Positions 22,231 to 30,316 of a DNA stretch of 31,200 nt are shown in pieces. Position numbers and translations under genes: made by a program. The stretch is from DATGMB01 sp035293845 (GTDB taxonomy: Bacteria > Acidobacteriota > Terriglobia > Bryobacterales > Bryobacteraceae). Location of the stretch: contig DATGMB010000198.1 of the NCBI GenBank assembly GCA_035293845.1, positions 1 through 31,200 of the forward strand, in the 5' to 3' direction. Position 1 is the stretch's first letter. The number at the start of each line of letters is the position of its first letter. A model generated the notes under the pieces. The model was not told the origin of the DNA, searched no databases, and worked only from the letters and a program-made list of their open reading frames with translations.

Positions 22231-23817
22231 ATGGATAAGCGTCTGAAACCCTCGCTCATCCGCTCCGCCGCGGCCGTTTCCGCCGCCGTCTCGCTCAGCC
22301 GCCTCACCGGAATGGCACGCGAGATGGTAATGGCGCGGCTGTTCGGCGCGGGTCAGGCCTACGACGTTTTTCTGCTCGGCATCCGCATTCCCAACCTGGC
22401 GCGCAACCTCTTCGCTGAGGGCGCGCTTTCCTCCGCCTTCGTCCCCACCTTCACCGCCAGCCTGAAGAACGGCCGGCGCGAGGCGCAGGAGCTTTCGGAC
22501 GCCGTCGCCACCGCGCTGCTCGTCGCGGTGAGCGGGCTCTGCGTCATCGGAATCATCTTCACGCCGCAGCTCGTGGGCCTGCTCGCGCCCGGATTCTCGG
22601 CGGTGCCTGGCAAATTCGCGCTGGCCGTCCGGCTCACCCGCATCATGTTCCCGTTCCTGCCGCTGGTGGCGCTGGCGGCCCACGCGATGGGCCTGCTGAA
22701 CGCCTGCGACCGCTACGGCGTGCCGGCCCTGGCCTCCGCCTGCTTCAACGTGGTCTCCGTGCTCGCCGGCCTCGCGCTCGGGTACCTGGCAGGGCGCCCG
22801 CTGATCGAGGCGATGGCCTGGGGCGTGCTGGCGGGCGGCGCGGCGCAGCTTGTGTGGCAGCTTCCGGTGGCGCGCCGCCACGGCTTCGGCTTCCGGCCGC
22901 GGCTCGATTTCGGCCACTCCGGAGTGCGGCGCATCGGGCGCCTCATGCTGCCGGCGCTGATCGGCAGCTCCGCGCTGCAGATCAACATCGTGGTCAACAC
23001 CAATTTCGCCTCGACTCTCACGGACGCCTCCGGCCACGTGCTCAACGGCCCGGTGAGCTGGCTGAACTACGCCTTCCGCTTCCTGCAACTGCCGCTCGGC
23101 GTATTCGGAGCAGCGATCGCGAGCGCCGCGCTGCCGCGCATTTCGCGTTCCGCGGCGGCTGGGGACACGGCCGAATTCCGGTGCACGCTGGCGCACGCGA
23201 TCGGAACGTCGCTGCTGCTCGCCATCCCGTCGTCGGCCGGTCTCGCGCTGCTCGGCGAGAGCATGATCGCAGTGGTCTATCAGGGCGGCCGCTTCCAGGC
23301 CTCGGACACGCGCCAGACCGCGGTGGCGCTGGCGTGTTATGCGGCCGGCCTCGCCGGATACGCGCTCAGCAAGATCCTGGCGCCCGCGTTTTATGCGCTG
23401 GATGACGGCCGCACGCCGATGTGGATCAGCGTGGCTTCCGTAGCCGTCAACGGCGTAGCTGCGTTCGCGCTGGTGCGGTGGGCCGGCCTCGGCCACGCGG
23501 GCCTCGCGCTTTCCGTTTCGCTGGTGGCCCTGGCGAGCGCGGCTGCGCTGTTCGAGATCCTGCGGCGCCGTCTCGGCGGCCTCGGCGGGCGGCGCCTGGC
23601 ATCGAGCGCGGCGCGGATTCTGGCCGCGACGGCGGTGATGTCGCTGGCTGTCGCCGCCGCGGGCTCGCGCTTTGCGCCGGCTGCGTCGCGGCTCGATCAC
23701 GCGTTGCGCCTGGCGGTGCTGATCCCGCTCGGCGTGGCCGTTTTCGCGGCCGCCGCGCGACTGCTCGGCGTGCGCGAACTGGAGGCGCTGCGCACCGGCA
23801 TGATACACTCCGAATAG
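22231..23817 (+). CDS. murJ: Lipid II flippase MurJ (MviN family)
   Basis: MurJ moves the peptidoglycan precursor lipid II across the inner membrane. The 528-residue length and about 14 hydrophobic segments are normal. The N-terminal blocks AVSLSRLTGMAREMVMARLFG and PNLARNLFAEGALSSAFVPTF are the MviN signature; the arginines in SRLTGMAR and IPNLARNLFAEG correspond to the cavity residues needed for flipping. NYAFRFLQLPLGVFGAAIASAALPRIS is the other conserved block. ATG at 22231 follows a weak GTGAG. The in-frame extension from 22123 lies in the inverted repeat and is rejected. The zinc-ribbon gene follows after 2 bp. Confidence 0.95.
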   Translation: MDKRLKPSLIRSAAAVSAAVSLSRLTGMAREMVMARLFGAGQAYDVFLLGIRIPNLARNLFAEGALSSAFVPTFTASLKNGRREAQELSDAVATALLVAVSGLCVIGIIFTPQLVGLLAPGFSAVPGKFALAVRLTRIMFPFLPLVALAAHAMGLLNACDRYGVPALASACFNVVSVLAGLALGYLAGRPLIEAMAWGVLAGGAAQLVWQLPVARRHGFGFRPRLDFGHSGVRRIGRLMLPALIGSSALQINIVVNTNFASTLTDASGHVLNGPVSWLNYAFRFLQLPLGVFGAAIASAALPRISRSAAAGDTAEFRCTLAHAIGTSLLLAIPSSAGLALLGESMIAVVYQGGRFQASDTRQTAVALACYAAGLAGYALSKILAPAFYALDDGRTPMWISVASVAVNGVAAFALVRWAGLGHAGLALSVSLVALASAAALFEILRRRLGGLGGRRLASSAARILAATAVMSLAVAAAGSRFAPAASRLDHALRLAVLIPLGVAVFAAAARLLGVRELEALRTGMIHSE

Positions 23818-23819
23818 TA

Positions 23820-24572
23820 ATGCTCCCCGACTTGAAGTTGGTGATCCGCCTGCAGGAGATCGACAACCGGCTGGGCGATCTGACGCGAGAAATCGCCGCC
23901 CTGCCAATCCACATCGCGGAAATCGAAAAGAAGCTGACATCCCACGAGCGCAAGCTGGAGGCCGACCGCGCCGCGCTCGCCGCCAATCAAAAAGAGCGCA
24001 AGAAATGCGAGCTGGACATCCAGACGCAGGACCAGAAGATCTCGAAGCTGAAGGACCAGATGCTGAGCGCGAAGACCAACGAGCAGTATCGCGCGTTTCA
24101 GAACGAGATCGAGTTCTGCCAGAAGGAGATCCGCAAGGCCGAGGACCGCATCCTCGAGCTGATGAGCGAATCCGAGCCGCTCGATAAGAACGTGAAGGCC
24201 GCCGAAGAGGCGCTCAAGGCCGAGAAGGCGCAGGTCGAGTCCGAAAAGCAGGAAGCGCGCGAGCGCACCGCGGCGGACCAGAAGGCCGCCGCCCAACTCC
24301 AGGCCGAGCGCGCCGCGACGGTCAAGGACATCACGCCGGGCGTATACCAGCAGTACGAGCGGGTGCGCAAGGCGCGCCGCGGCATCGCGGTGGCGGAGGC
24401 CGTGGACGGCCGCTGCACCGCGTGCAACATGGCGATGCGGCTGCAGTTCTTCCAGGACCTCAAGAAAGGCGACCGCGTGATGGCGTGCGAAAGCTGCAAC
24501 CGGATTCTGTACTACAATCCGCCCGTTTCGCTCGAAGATGCCGCGGGTGAGACCGCGGCGGTGCGGAAGTAG
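23820..24572 (+). CDS. Coiled-coil protein with C4 zinc ribbon (zf-RING_7/DUF164 family)
   Basis: The 250-residue product is nearly all alpha-helical coiled coil from residue about 8 to 175. It ends in a zinc ribbon with Cys199-x2-Cys202 (CTAC) and Cys223-x2-Cys226 (CESC). The block SAKTNEQYRAFQNEIEFCQK is characteristic of the family. Members occur in most bacterial phyla and are suspected to bind nucleic acid, but no reaction is established. ATG at 23820 is 2 bp after the murJ stop, indicating an operon and probable translational coupling. Its last 61 bp overlap the convergent MFS gene. Confidence 0.87.
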   Translation: MLPDLKLVIRLQEIDNRLGDLTREIAALPIHIAEIEKKLTSHERKLEADRAALAANQKERKKCELDIQTQDQKISKLKDQMLSAKTNEQYRAFQNEIEFCQKEIRKAEDRILELMSESEPLDKNVKAAEEALKAEKAQVESEKQEARERTAADQKAAAQLQAERAATVKDITPGVYQQYERVRKARRGIAVAEAVDGRCTACNMAMRLQFFQDLKKGDRVMACESCNRILYYNPPVSLEDAAGETAAVRK

Positions 24573-25774
24573 CGCGCGCCGGCCCACAGCACCAGCGCGA
24601 GAACCACGCTCATCGCGGGGATCACGTACATGGCGCCGTGCAGACCGGCGGCGCGGGCAGCCTCGCCGGGTGCGGGGCCGGCCAGGCGATCGCTCAGCGC
24701 GCCTAACGCCAGCGGCCCGAACGCGCCGCCCCCCAGATACATGATCACGAAGTAGACCGCCATGGCGGTGCCGCGCAGCGACGGGCCGACGAGGTCCTGG
24801 ATGGCTGCGTAGACCAGGCCGTAGTACATCTGCCAGAGGCCGTAGGCCGCCATCAGCAGCAGAATGGCTGCTGCCGCTTGGCCGCGCGGCAGGCGGATGG
24901 CCCACCAGGCCAGGGGCGCGGCGAGGAGCGCGGCCCAGGCGGCCAGTCGCACGCGGCCGGCATCGCGAGCGCGGTCGCCGAACGCGGCCACGGCGCACGC
25001 CGCGGCGATTCCCGCGCCGCCCGAACCGAGCCCGGCCCACACTCCGGCCTGCGCCACGGTGAGGCCGTGAAAGCGCGTGAGGAACGCGGAGACGAAGTAC
25101 GAGAAGGCGTAGAGCACGAAGTTCACCACCGCACCGGACACCGCGATCCACCACAGCGCGGGAATGCGCAGCACATCCGCAGCGGGCGGCGGAGCGGCGG
25201 CAGACGCGCGCACGGGCTCGGGCAGCCGCCAGAGAGCGGGGACCAGCAGCAGCGCGGGCGCGCCCGCCAGCGCGAGCGCGATGCGCCATCCGAAGGCCTG
25301 CGCCGCCGGACCGCTGGCCGCCAAGCTGAGCATCACGCCGATGGGCACGGCCATCATGAAGAAGGCCATCGCGCGGGCGCGGCGGGCGGCCGGGACCAGA
25401 TCGCCGATCCAACTCGTCGCCGCGGGCGCGCACACGGCTTCCCCGATGCCTACACCGAGGCGCGTGGCCAGCAGCGTCGCGTAGCCCGCGGCCAGGCCGC
25501 CGAGCGCGGTCAGGCCGCCCCAGACTGCCACGCCGAAGGCCAGCAGGCGCTTGCGGCTTCCGCGATCGGCGAGGCGGCCGAGCGGGATGCCGGCCAATGC
25601 GTAGACCACGATGAACGACGTCGGGATCGCGCCGAGCTGCGCATCGGTGAGGTGGAACGCGCGGCGCAGGGGCTCGATCAGCGCTCCCAGCGCCTGGCGG
25701 TCATAGATGTTGAGGACGTTGACCAGGAACAGGACAGTGAGCGCGGAGCGGTGTTTGTTGGGGATTTGGCTCAA
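24512..25774 (-). CDS. Major facilitator superfamily transporter (Spinster-like)
   Basis: The 420-residue protein has about 12 hydrophobic segments in the MFS pattern. The motif GIPLGRLADRGSRKRLLAFG after helix 2 is the classic GxLaDrxGrrk signature. The N terminus LFLVNVLNIYDRQALGALIE and the block RLGVGIGEAVCAPAATSWIGD resemble Spinster-type and aromatic-acid transporters of proteobacteria and Acidobacteriota. The substrate is unknown. The start is TTG at 25774, overlapping the M23 peptidase stop as TTGA, which implies translational coupling. Its 3' end runs 61 bp into the zinc-ribbon gene on the other strand. Confidence 0.88.
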   Translation of the reverse strand: MSQIPNKHRSALTVLFLVNVLNIYDRQALGALIEPLRRAFHLTDAQLGAIPTSFIVVYALAGIPLGRLADRGSRKRLLAFGVAVWGGLTALGGLAAGYATLLATRLGVGIGEAVCAPAATSWIGDLVPAARRARAMAFFMMAVPIGVMLSLAASGPAAQAFGWRIALALAGAPALLLVPALWRLPEPVRASAAAPPPAADVLRIPALWWIAVSGAVVNFVLYAFSYFVSAFLTRFHGLTVAQAGVWAGLGSGGAGIAAACAVAAFGDRARDAGRVRLAAWAALLAAPLAWWAIRLPRGQAAAAILLLMAAYGLWQMYYGLVYAAIQDLVGPSLRGTAMAVYFVIMYLGGGAFGPLALGALSDRLAGPAPGEAARAAGLHGAMYVIPAMSVVLALVLWAGARYFRTAAVSPAASSSETGGL

Positions 25775-27171
25775 AACTTCACCAGCATGTTCTGCATGGG
25801 AAGGGCGTTCTCCTTTTGGCCAGCGTTCGGAGCGCCGAGCACCTCGAACGAATCGATGTGGTACGGCAAGCCCTCATTGCCGAGCGGTGTGGGTCCGTCC
25901 ATGACCTGGAAGTGGAGGTGCGGCTCGGTGGAATTGCCGGTGTTGCCGACCAGACCGATGACCTGGCCGCGCTTCACGCGGTCGCCAGGCTTCACTCGGA
26001 GGCTGCCCGGCTGCAGATGGGCGTACATACAGTAATTGCCGCCGCCGAGATCGAGGATGATGTGGTTGCCGGCGATGGTTTCGAGCGTGATGGGCACGGC
26101 GCGGGAGTTCAGGCCGGGAATGTTCTCGGGGATGCCGTCCTTGATCGCCGCGACGGTAGCGTCGGCGACGGCCAGCACTTCGGAGCCGTACGCTTTGTAG
26201 TTCCGGGTGTCCTTCGCATCGCCGGTGAATGTCGCGCCGGGGGTCTTCATTTGCACCCAGTCGATGGCGAAGCGCTGCGCGATGACCGCGCGGCCGGCGA
26301 TCGGAATGAGCGCGCGGCGATGCGGCGAGCGGTTTCCGGGCCCATTGGCGGCGAGCCAGTTTTCACCGCGCAGCGGCGGGCCGATCGCGATCGGCGCAGC
26401 GGCGCGCAGCGGGACAGGCGCGGTCTCGACGGTGGCGCCGTTGACCGTGAGCTTGTGCCGCAGCGCGCGCGGGGCTCCGGAGGCTGGCACCGGCACGTCG
26501 AGGTAAACGACAGCGTGGAGGCCGGCGCCGATCGTGCGCGGATCGTCCGTCTTCACGCCCGGACGCGCCAGCAGGCCAGCGAGTTCGGCGCCTTCATAAG
26601 ACCCGAGCGGGCCGGCGTCGCCCAGCACTTCGAGCCGGGCGAGGGTCTGATCCGCTGCGGAGAAGTTCGTGAGGTGGAGCTCGTAGATGAGGCGCGACTG
26701 GCCGTCTGCGCCGCGGAAGGAAGTGGGCGGCATTGGCACGCGGACGTCGACGGGCGGACCGAGCGGGCTGGCGGCCGGTGCGGTCGGAGCGGATTTGGCC
26801 TCGGCGGGAGCTGCGCCGGACCGTTTGAACGTCAGCGCCAGCGGTATGCCCTGCGACCACGTGCCGGCGATGGCGGAGCCATCGGCGGTCAATTCTCCGG
26901 TGAAAGTGCCGTTAACCAGCGGAAATTCGAGGCTCACCTTGCGGCCGTCGACGGCAGCCTTGCCGAGCGGAATTTCGGCGTTGCCCTGATCGAGGCTGAC
27001 GGCCTTGCCGAGATAGGTGCCGTCGGCGGTCCGGGTGATGTGGAGGGAAAGGCGCAGCTTGCCCGCGCCGGTATCGAGTGTGCCTTCCCAATCGCCGGCA
27101 AGGCCGGGCGTCTGCGCGAAGGCCAGGGCGGCCCAGGCCAGCGCGGTCAGCAGCAGGATGGCTCGATGCAT
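25771..27171 (-). CDS. Secreted M23-family (LytM) metallopeptidase
   Basis: M23 peptidases are zinc enzymes that usually cut peptide bridges of peptidoglycan. The 466-residue product has a signal peptide (MHRAILLLTALAWAALAFAQ). A lipocalin-like beta domain follows (about 24-120; LAGDWEGTLDTGAGKLRLSL), then a linker and beta-sandwich region, and a C-terminal LytM domain. That domain holds NHIILDLGGG (first His/Asp site), MYAHLQPGSLRVKPGDRVKRG and EPHLHFQV (HxH), so all metal ligands appear present. ATG at 27171 has GAGG just upstream; an in-frame extension to 27342 enters the neighbouring gene and is rejected. It is between the oxidoreductase (50 bp upstream) and the MFS gene (4-bp overlap). 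Confidence 0.88.
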   Translation of the reverse strand: MHRAILLLTALAWAALAFAQTPGLAGDWEGTLDTGAGKLRLSLHITRTADGTYLGKAVSLDQGNAEIPLGKAAVDGRKVSLEFPLVNGTFTGELTADGSAIAGTWSQGIPLALTFKRSGAAPAEAKSAPTAPAASPLGPPVDVRVPMPPTSFRGADGQSRLIYELHLTNFSAADQTLARLEVLGDAGPLGSYEGAELAGLLARPGVKTDDPRTIGAGLHAVVYLDVPVPASGAPRALRHKLTVNGATVETAPVPLRAAAPIAIGPPLRGENWLAANGPGNRSPHRRALIPIAGRAVIAQRFAIDWVQMKTPGATFTGDAKDTRNYKAYGSEVLAVADATVAAIKDGIPENIPGLNSRAVPITLETIAGNHIILDLGGGNYCMYAHLQPGSLRVKPGDRVKRGQVIGLVGNTGNSTEPHLHFQVMDGPTPLGNEGLPYHIDSFEVLGAPNAGQKENALPMQNMLVKF

Positions 27172-27221
27172 AGCCTCACCGTGGCAAATGGCCGCGCCGA
27201 ATGCAAGCGGCGACGGCGCCG

Positions 27222-28799
27222 TCATGCCTTGAGCATCTCCCGCGCGCAGTTGTAGCCGGGCGCGCCCATCACCCCGCCGCCGGGGTGCGCGCCGGAGCCG
27301 CAGAGATACAGGCCGGGGAGCGGTGTCCGGTAGCGCGCCCATCCCGCGACCGGCCGCATCGCGAACATCTGGTCGAGGCTCATTTCGCCGTGGAAAATGT
27401 TGCCGCCCGTGATGCCGAAGCGGCGTTCGAGATCGAGCGGCGTGAGCACCTGGCGGTGCTCGACGATGGAGCGGATATTGGGCGCATATTCGGCGATGAG
27501 GTCGATGACGCGGTCGGCGAAGGGCTCGCGGAGGTCGTCCCAGGTGGCGTTGCGGAGCGTGTACGGCGCGTATTGCAGGAAGATGCCCATGATGTGCTTG
27601 CCGGGCGGGGCGAGCGACGGATCGTAGATGGTGGGGATGGTGAGCTCGAGCAGCGGGCGCTCGGAGGGGCGGCCGTACTTGGCATCATCCCAGGCGCGCT
27701 CGACGTATTCGATCGAGGGGCAGATGTGCATGGTGGCGCCGTGGTGCGGGCCGGGCGTGCCGGGATACGCGGTGAACTCGGGGAGCCCGGAGAGCGCGAG
27801 GTTGATCTTGCAGCTCGTGCCCTCGATGCGGAAATGGCGGATCGCTTCTAGGAATTCCGGCGGCAGGTGGCCCGGCTCGACCAGCTTCAGAAACGTGACC
27901 TTGGGATCGAGATTCGAGGCGACCATCGCGGCTTCGATCTCCTCGCCGCTTTCGAGCACGATGCCCGAGGCGCGTCCGCCGCGCACGAGCACGCGGGCAA
28001 CGGGCGCGCCGGTGCGGATCTCGGCGCCTTTGGCGCGGGCGGATGCGGCGATGGCTTCCGAGACCGCGCCCATGCCGCCGCGCACGAATCCCCACAGGCC
28101 GCGGTGGCCGGCGACGCCGCCCATGCAATGGTGCAGAAGGATGTAGGCCGTGCCGGGCGAGCGCGGGCCGCCGTTGGCGCCGATGACGCCGTCGGTCGCG
28201 AGCGTGACCTTGACCTGCTCGGATTCGAACCATTCGTCGAGGTAGTCGGCGGCGGACTGGGTGAAGATTTTGACGAGCGCCACGGCATCGCGCGCGCTAA
28301 GGCCGCGGAGGCGCGCGGCGAGGCGGAGATAATCGACGAAATCGGCGAGGCCGCGCGGCGGAAACTGCGGCGGCGTGGTGAGGAGCAGGTCTTCGACGAC
28401 CTGCGCGATGCGTTCGAGCTCCTCTTCGTAGGCGGGGTACGCTTCGGCGTCGCGCTGGGAGTACTTGGCGATTTCCGCGAGGGTGCGGGCGCGGTCCTGC
28501 CACATGAAGAAGTGGCGGCCGTCGGGGAAGACGGAGAAGAAGGCGGGATCCTTGGCGTCGACCTTATAGCCGTAGCGGGGGAGCTCCAGCTCGCCGATGA
28601 TGCGCTCCTGCATGAGGCTGGTGAGATACGCGCCGGTGGAGACGCGGTAGCCCGGCCAGATTTCCTCCGTGACCGCGCAGCCGCCGACGATCTCGCGGCG
28701 CTCCAGAACGAGGACGCGGCGGCCGGCGCGGGCGAGGTAGGCGGCGGCGACGAGGCCGTTATGGCCGGCGCCGACAATGATGGCGTGGTATTGCGGCAT
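27222..28799 (-). CDS. FAD-dependent oxidoreductase of the PYROXD2 / phytoene-desaturase-like family
   Basis: The 525-residue protein has an N-terminal Rossmann dinucleotide-binding motif (IIVGAGHNGLVAAAYLARAG, residues 7-26) with the acidic residue in VLVLERREIVGG. Its C terminus, LYLCGSGAHPGGGVMGAPGY, is the conserved FAD-binding end of the CrtI-like flavin amine oxidase superfamily. Length and internal blocks (GGMGAVSEAIAASA, CKINLALSG) fit the PYROXD2 group. The substrate is unknown; no carotenoid gene is nearby, so a true phytoene desaturase is unlikely. It is the first gene of a run with the M23 peptidase and MFS transporter. Confidence 0.88.
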   Translation of the reverse strand: MPQYHAIIVGAGHNGLVAAAYLARAGRRVLVLERREIVGGCAVTEEIWPGYRVSTGAYLTSLMQERIIGELELPRYGYKVDAKDPAFFSVFPDGRHFFMWQDRARTLAEIAKYSQRDAEAYPAYEEELERIAQVVEDLLLTTPPQFPPRGLADFVDYLRLAARLRGLSARDAVALVKIFTQSAADYLDEWFESEQVKVTLATDGVIGANGGPRSPGTAYILLHHCMGGVAGHRGLWGFVRGGMGAVSEAIAASARAKGAEIRTGAPVARVLVRGGRASGIVLESGEEIEAAMVASNLDPKVTFLKLVEPGHLPPEFLEAIRHFRIEGTSCKINLALSGLPEFTAYPGTPGPHHGATMHICPSIEYVERAWDDAKYGRPSERPLLELTIPTIYDPSLAPPGKHIMGIFLQYAPYTLRNATWDDLREPFADRVIDLIAEYAPNIRSIVEHRQVLTPLDLERRFGITGGNIFHGEMSLDQMFAMRPVAGWARYRTPLPGLYLCGSGAHPGGGVMGAPGYNCAREMLKA

Positions 28800-29144
28800 T
28801 TTTACAAAACGAAGCCAAGACCAGCGGTAAGCGGTTGAAAGAAAAGCACATCGGCGTTGAAAAACGAACCCACGAACGAAGCCAAAAATCAGGGATTTAC
28901 CCGAGTAAGCACTGCGGCCGAGTCGCGGCGGAATCTGCGAAACGAAGCCAATTTCGGGTGTTCTCCTGGATTCGGGGTACGCGGCCCGGCACTACTGTAA
29001 TAGCACACGCAAACGGGGCTGGAGTGCGGAAATGGCTTTAAAGTGCTGATTCGGTAAGGCGAATATTTGGGGAGACACGGCTATCGCTTCTCTCTATTCG
29101 GCGGTCCTGCCGGGCCGCCGGGCGGCTCAGAACCGGCCGGCGAA
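28800..29144. other. 345-bp intergenic region with three spaced direct repeats
   Basis: AACGAAGCCAA occurs at 28808-28818, 28875-28885 and 28941-28951, with periods of 67 and 66 bp. The first copy begins 8 bp before the oxidoreductase gene. A CGGCGG...CCGCCG hairpin (29099-29104 with 29115-29120) lies past the end of vapC module 2. An open frame at 28835-29041 has no Shine-Dalgarno or recognisable domain and is probably not a gene. Promoter boxes for the oxidoreductase operon are not clear. Confidence 0.45.
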
Positions 29145-29585
29145 TTAGGGCACGAGAACGGCAATATCCGGCCCCACCAGGGACCGGAAGTGCGAGTCAT
29201 TGAATGTCAACAGTGTCGAGACGTCTTCTGTCCTGGCGCAGGTTGCAATGATTGCATCGTAGATACGTCCTCCGGAGATACCCGCCGAGGGAGCCCCGCA
29301 CAGTAATGCCCTGTAATCCTCTGCCTGGAGGATGGCGACCTTCGCCGATTGCATGAAATTCGCTTCCACCAGGCTCAGGGCATCGGCGGGCGAGAGGCGG
29401 TGAGGAGCGGGAAGACGTGTCAGAACCGAATAGGCCTCGACCAGGGCCGCCGCCGCCACCACCATTGACTCCTTGCGATTCAGACGCCTCTCGATGGCGA
29501 GAGCGGCGCGCTCGTGGTGTTCATGCCAGGAGCACACTGCCGCGATCATGCAACTGGTATCGGGCAGGAAGGCAGCCATTCTCAC
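29145..29585 (-). CDS. vapC: VapC-type PIN-domain ribonuclease toxin (module 2)
   Basis: The 146-residue product carries the PIN acidic set: D9 in FLPDTSCMIAA, E50 in ALVEAYSVLTRL, D110 in GGRIYDAII and D130 in LTFNDSHF. It is only distantly similar to the toxin of module 1, so the two pairs are not a recent duplication. Start choice: GTG at 29585 overlaps the antitoxin stop as GTGA and allows coupling; ATG at 29579 is a near-equal alternative that removes two residues. Confidence 0.88.
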   Translation of the reverse strand: MRMAAFLPDTSCMIAAVCSWHEHHERAALAIERRLNRKESMVVAAAALVEAYSVLTRLPAPHRLSPADALSLVEANFMQSAKVAILQAEDYRALLCGAPSAGISGGRIYDAIIATCARTEDVSTLLTFNDSHFRSLVGPDIAVLVP

Positions 29586-29842
29586 TCGCCCGCCCGTTCA
29601 CGGCGCACGCGGCGCCGGGTCTCCTCAACGGTTTCGGACTTGAGCGGCGGCACGGCCTCATGCGGGACAGCAACCAATAATCGCCCTCGCCGCCGGATGG
29701 CGATGTCGAGCGGCGCAGGCTCGATCTCGATGTGGCCTTCCCGCAGGCGGACTTCCAATGGCGTCCCAGGCTTAATTTGCGCCTGCTGCCGCACTTCTTT
29801 CGGAATTACGAGGCGCCCGGCAGAATCCATGGTTGTTCTCAT
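29582..29842 (-). CDS. vapB: AbrB/MazE-type antitoxin (VapB, module 2)
   Basis: The 86-residue protein starts MRTTMDSAGRLVIPKEVRQQ, very close to the VapB signature 'MRTTIDxAGRxVIPKxxR', so ATG at 29842 is the right start. PGTPLEVRLREGHIEIEP completes the swapped-hairpin domain. The Arg/Glu-rich C terminus (TVEETRRRVRRERAGE) should bind the toxin. The pair overlaps by 4 bp. The promoter contains a repeated octamer that overlaps the -10 box and start codon, a likely site of autoregulation. Confidence 0.9.
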   Translation of the reverse strand: MRTTMDSAGRLVIPKEVRQQAQIKPGTPLEVRLREGHIEIEPAPLDIAIRRRGRLLVAVPHEAVPPLKSETVEETRRRVRRERAGE

Positions 29843-29860
29843 ACCATTGATTATACCATT
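29841..29860 (-). promoter_or_regulatory. vapB module 2 promoter with direct-repeat operator, leaderless
   Basis: The octamer ATACCATT occurs at 29841-29848 and 29853-29860, a perfect direct repeat with a 12-bp period. On the minus strand the consensus -10 box TATAAT (29855-29850) spans the junction, and only 7 bp separate it from the ATG. Binding of VapB to the repeats would block both the promoter and the start site. Confidence 0.55.
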
Positions 29861-29869
29861 AGATCAACC

Positions 29870-30278
29870 ATGAAGATGCGAGGCGCGGATGGCCTGGCAT
29901 TGCGGCATTGAGAATCGGGACTATCCCGCGAAATGGAGAACTTGGTACGGCGAGTGGCCCGTTGGCGATGTTAGCGGCGCAGTTCGAACCGCGGCGGCTG
30001 GAGCGGAATCCTGGGTGTGATAAGTCGAAAGAGCACTGCGTTCATATCGAGTTGCGGTGGGTTCGAGATGACGCTGGGCCGGTGGAATTGCGGAAGCGAG
30101 TGAATTCGGCCGTTCTCGGCATGTTCGATCCGAAATGCCCGAAAATTTTGCGCTAACGGACGAATCGCTCATTTTCTACTACAACACCTACGAGATTGCG
30201 TCCCACGCGGACGGCCCGACGGAGGTCGAGATTCCGCTGAGCGAGATACGGGATCTGTTGCGCCCGGAGTATCGGTAG
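29870..30278 (+). pseudogene. Broken DUF3298 (RsiV C-terminal-like) protein gene
   Basis: Two frames carry parts of one family. Frame A (about 29965-30156) encodes FEPRRLERNPGCDKSKEHCV and HIELRWVRDDAG..LRKRVNSAVL, like the N-terminal region of DUF4163/DUF3298 proteins with a cysteine pair. Frame B (30135-30278, 47 residues) encodes PENFALTDESLIFYYNTYEI then ASHADGPTEVEIPLSEIRDLL, a clear DUF3298 C terminus. The roughly 130-150 residues expected between them are missing and the frames differ, so an internal deletion with a frameshift is inferred. A possible original start, ATG at 29870, is in a third frame and stops after 13 codons. It is divergent from vapB module 2 and convergent with glgB. 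Confidence 0.6.
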
Positions 30279-30316
30279 TAAATTGACGGGCAGGCCACGG
30301 TCCCGCGCCAGCATGC

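Noticed and set aside
22159..23940. 593-residue open frame on the minus strand
   Set aside because: It lies opposite murJ, which is certain. Its composition is dominated by Arg, Ala and Gly and has no hydrophobic core.
25816..27255. 479-residue open frame on the plus strand
   Set aside because: Shadow of the M23 peptidase gene, which has a signal peptide and all zinc-site motifs on the other strand.
27222..28799. Phytoene desaturase of a carotenoid pathway
   Set aside because: The CrtI-like fold is present, but no carotenoid synthesis gene is nearby and the sequence fits the PYROXD2 group better.
28835..29041. 68-residue open frame on the plus strand
   Set aside because: No Shine-Dalgarno, no recognisable domain, basic low-information sequence, and it covers two copies of the AACGAAGCCAA repeat. 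Better explained as intergenic DNA.
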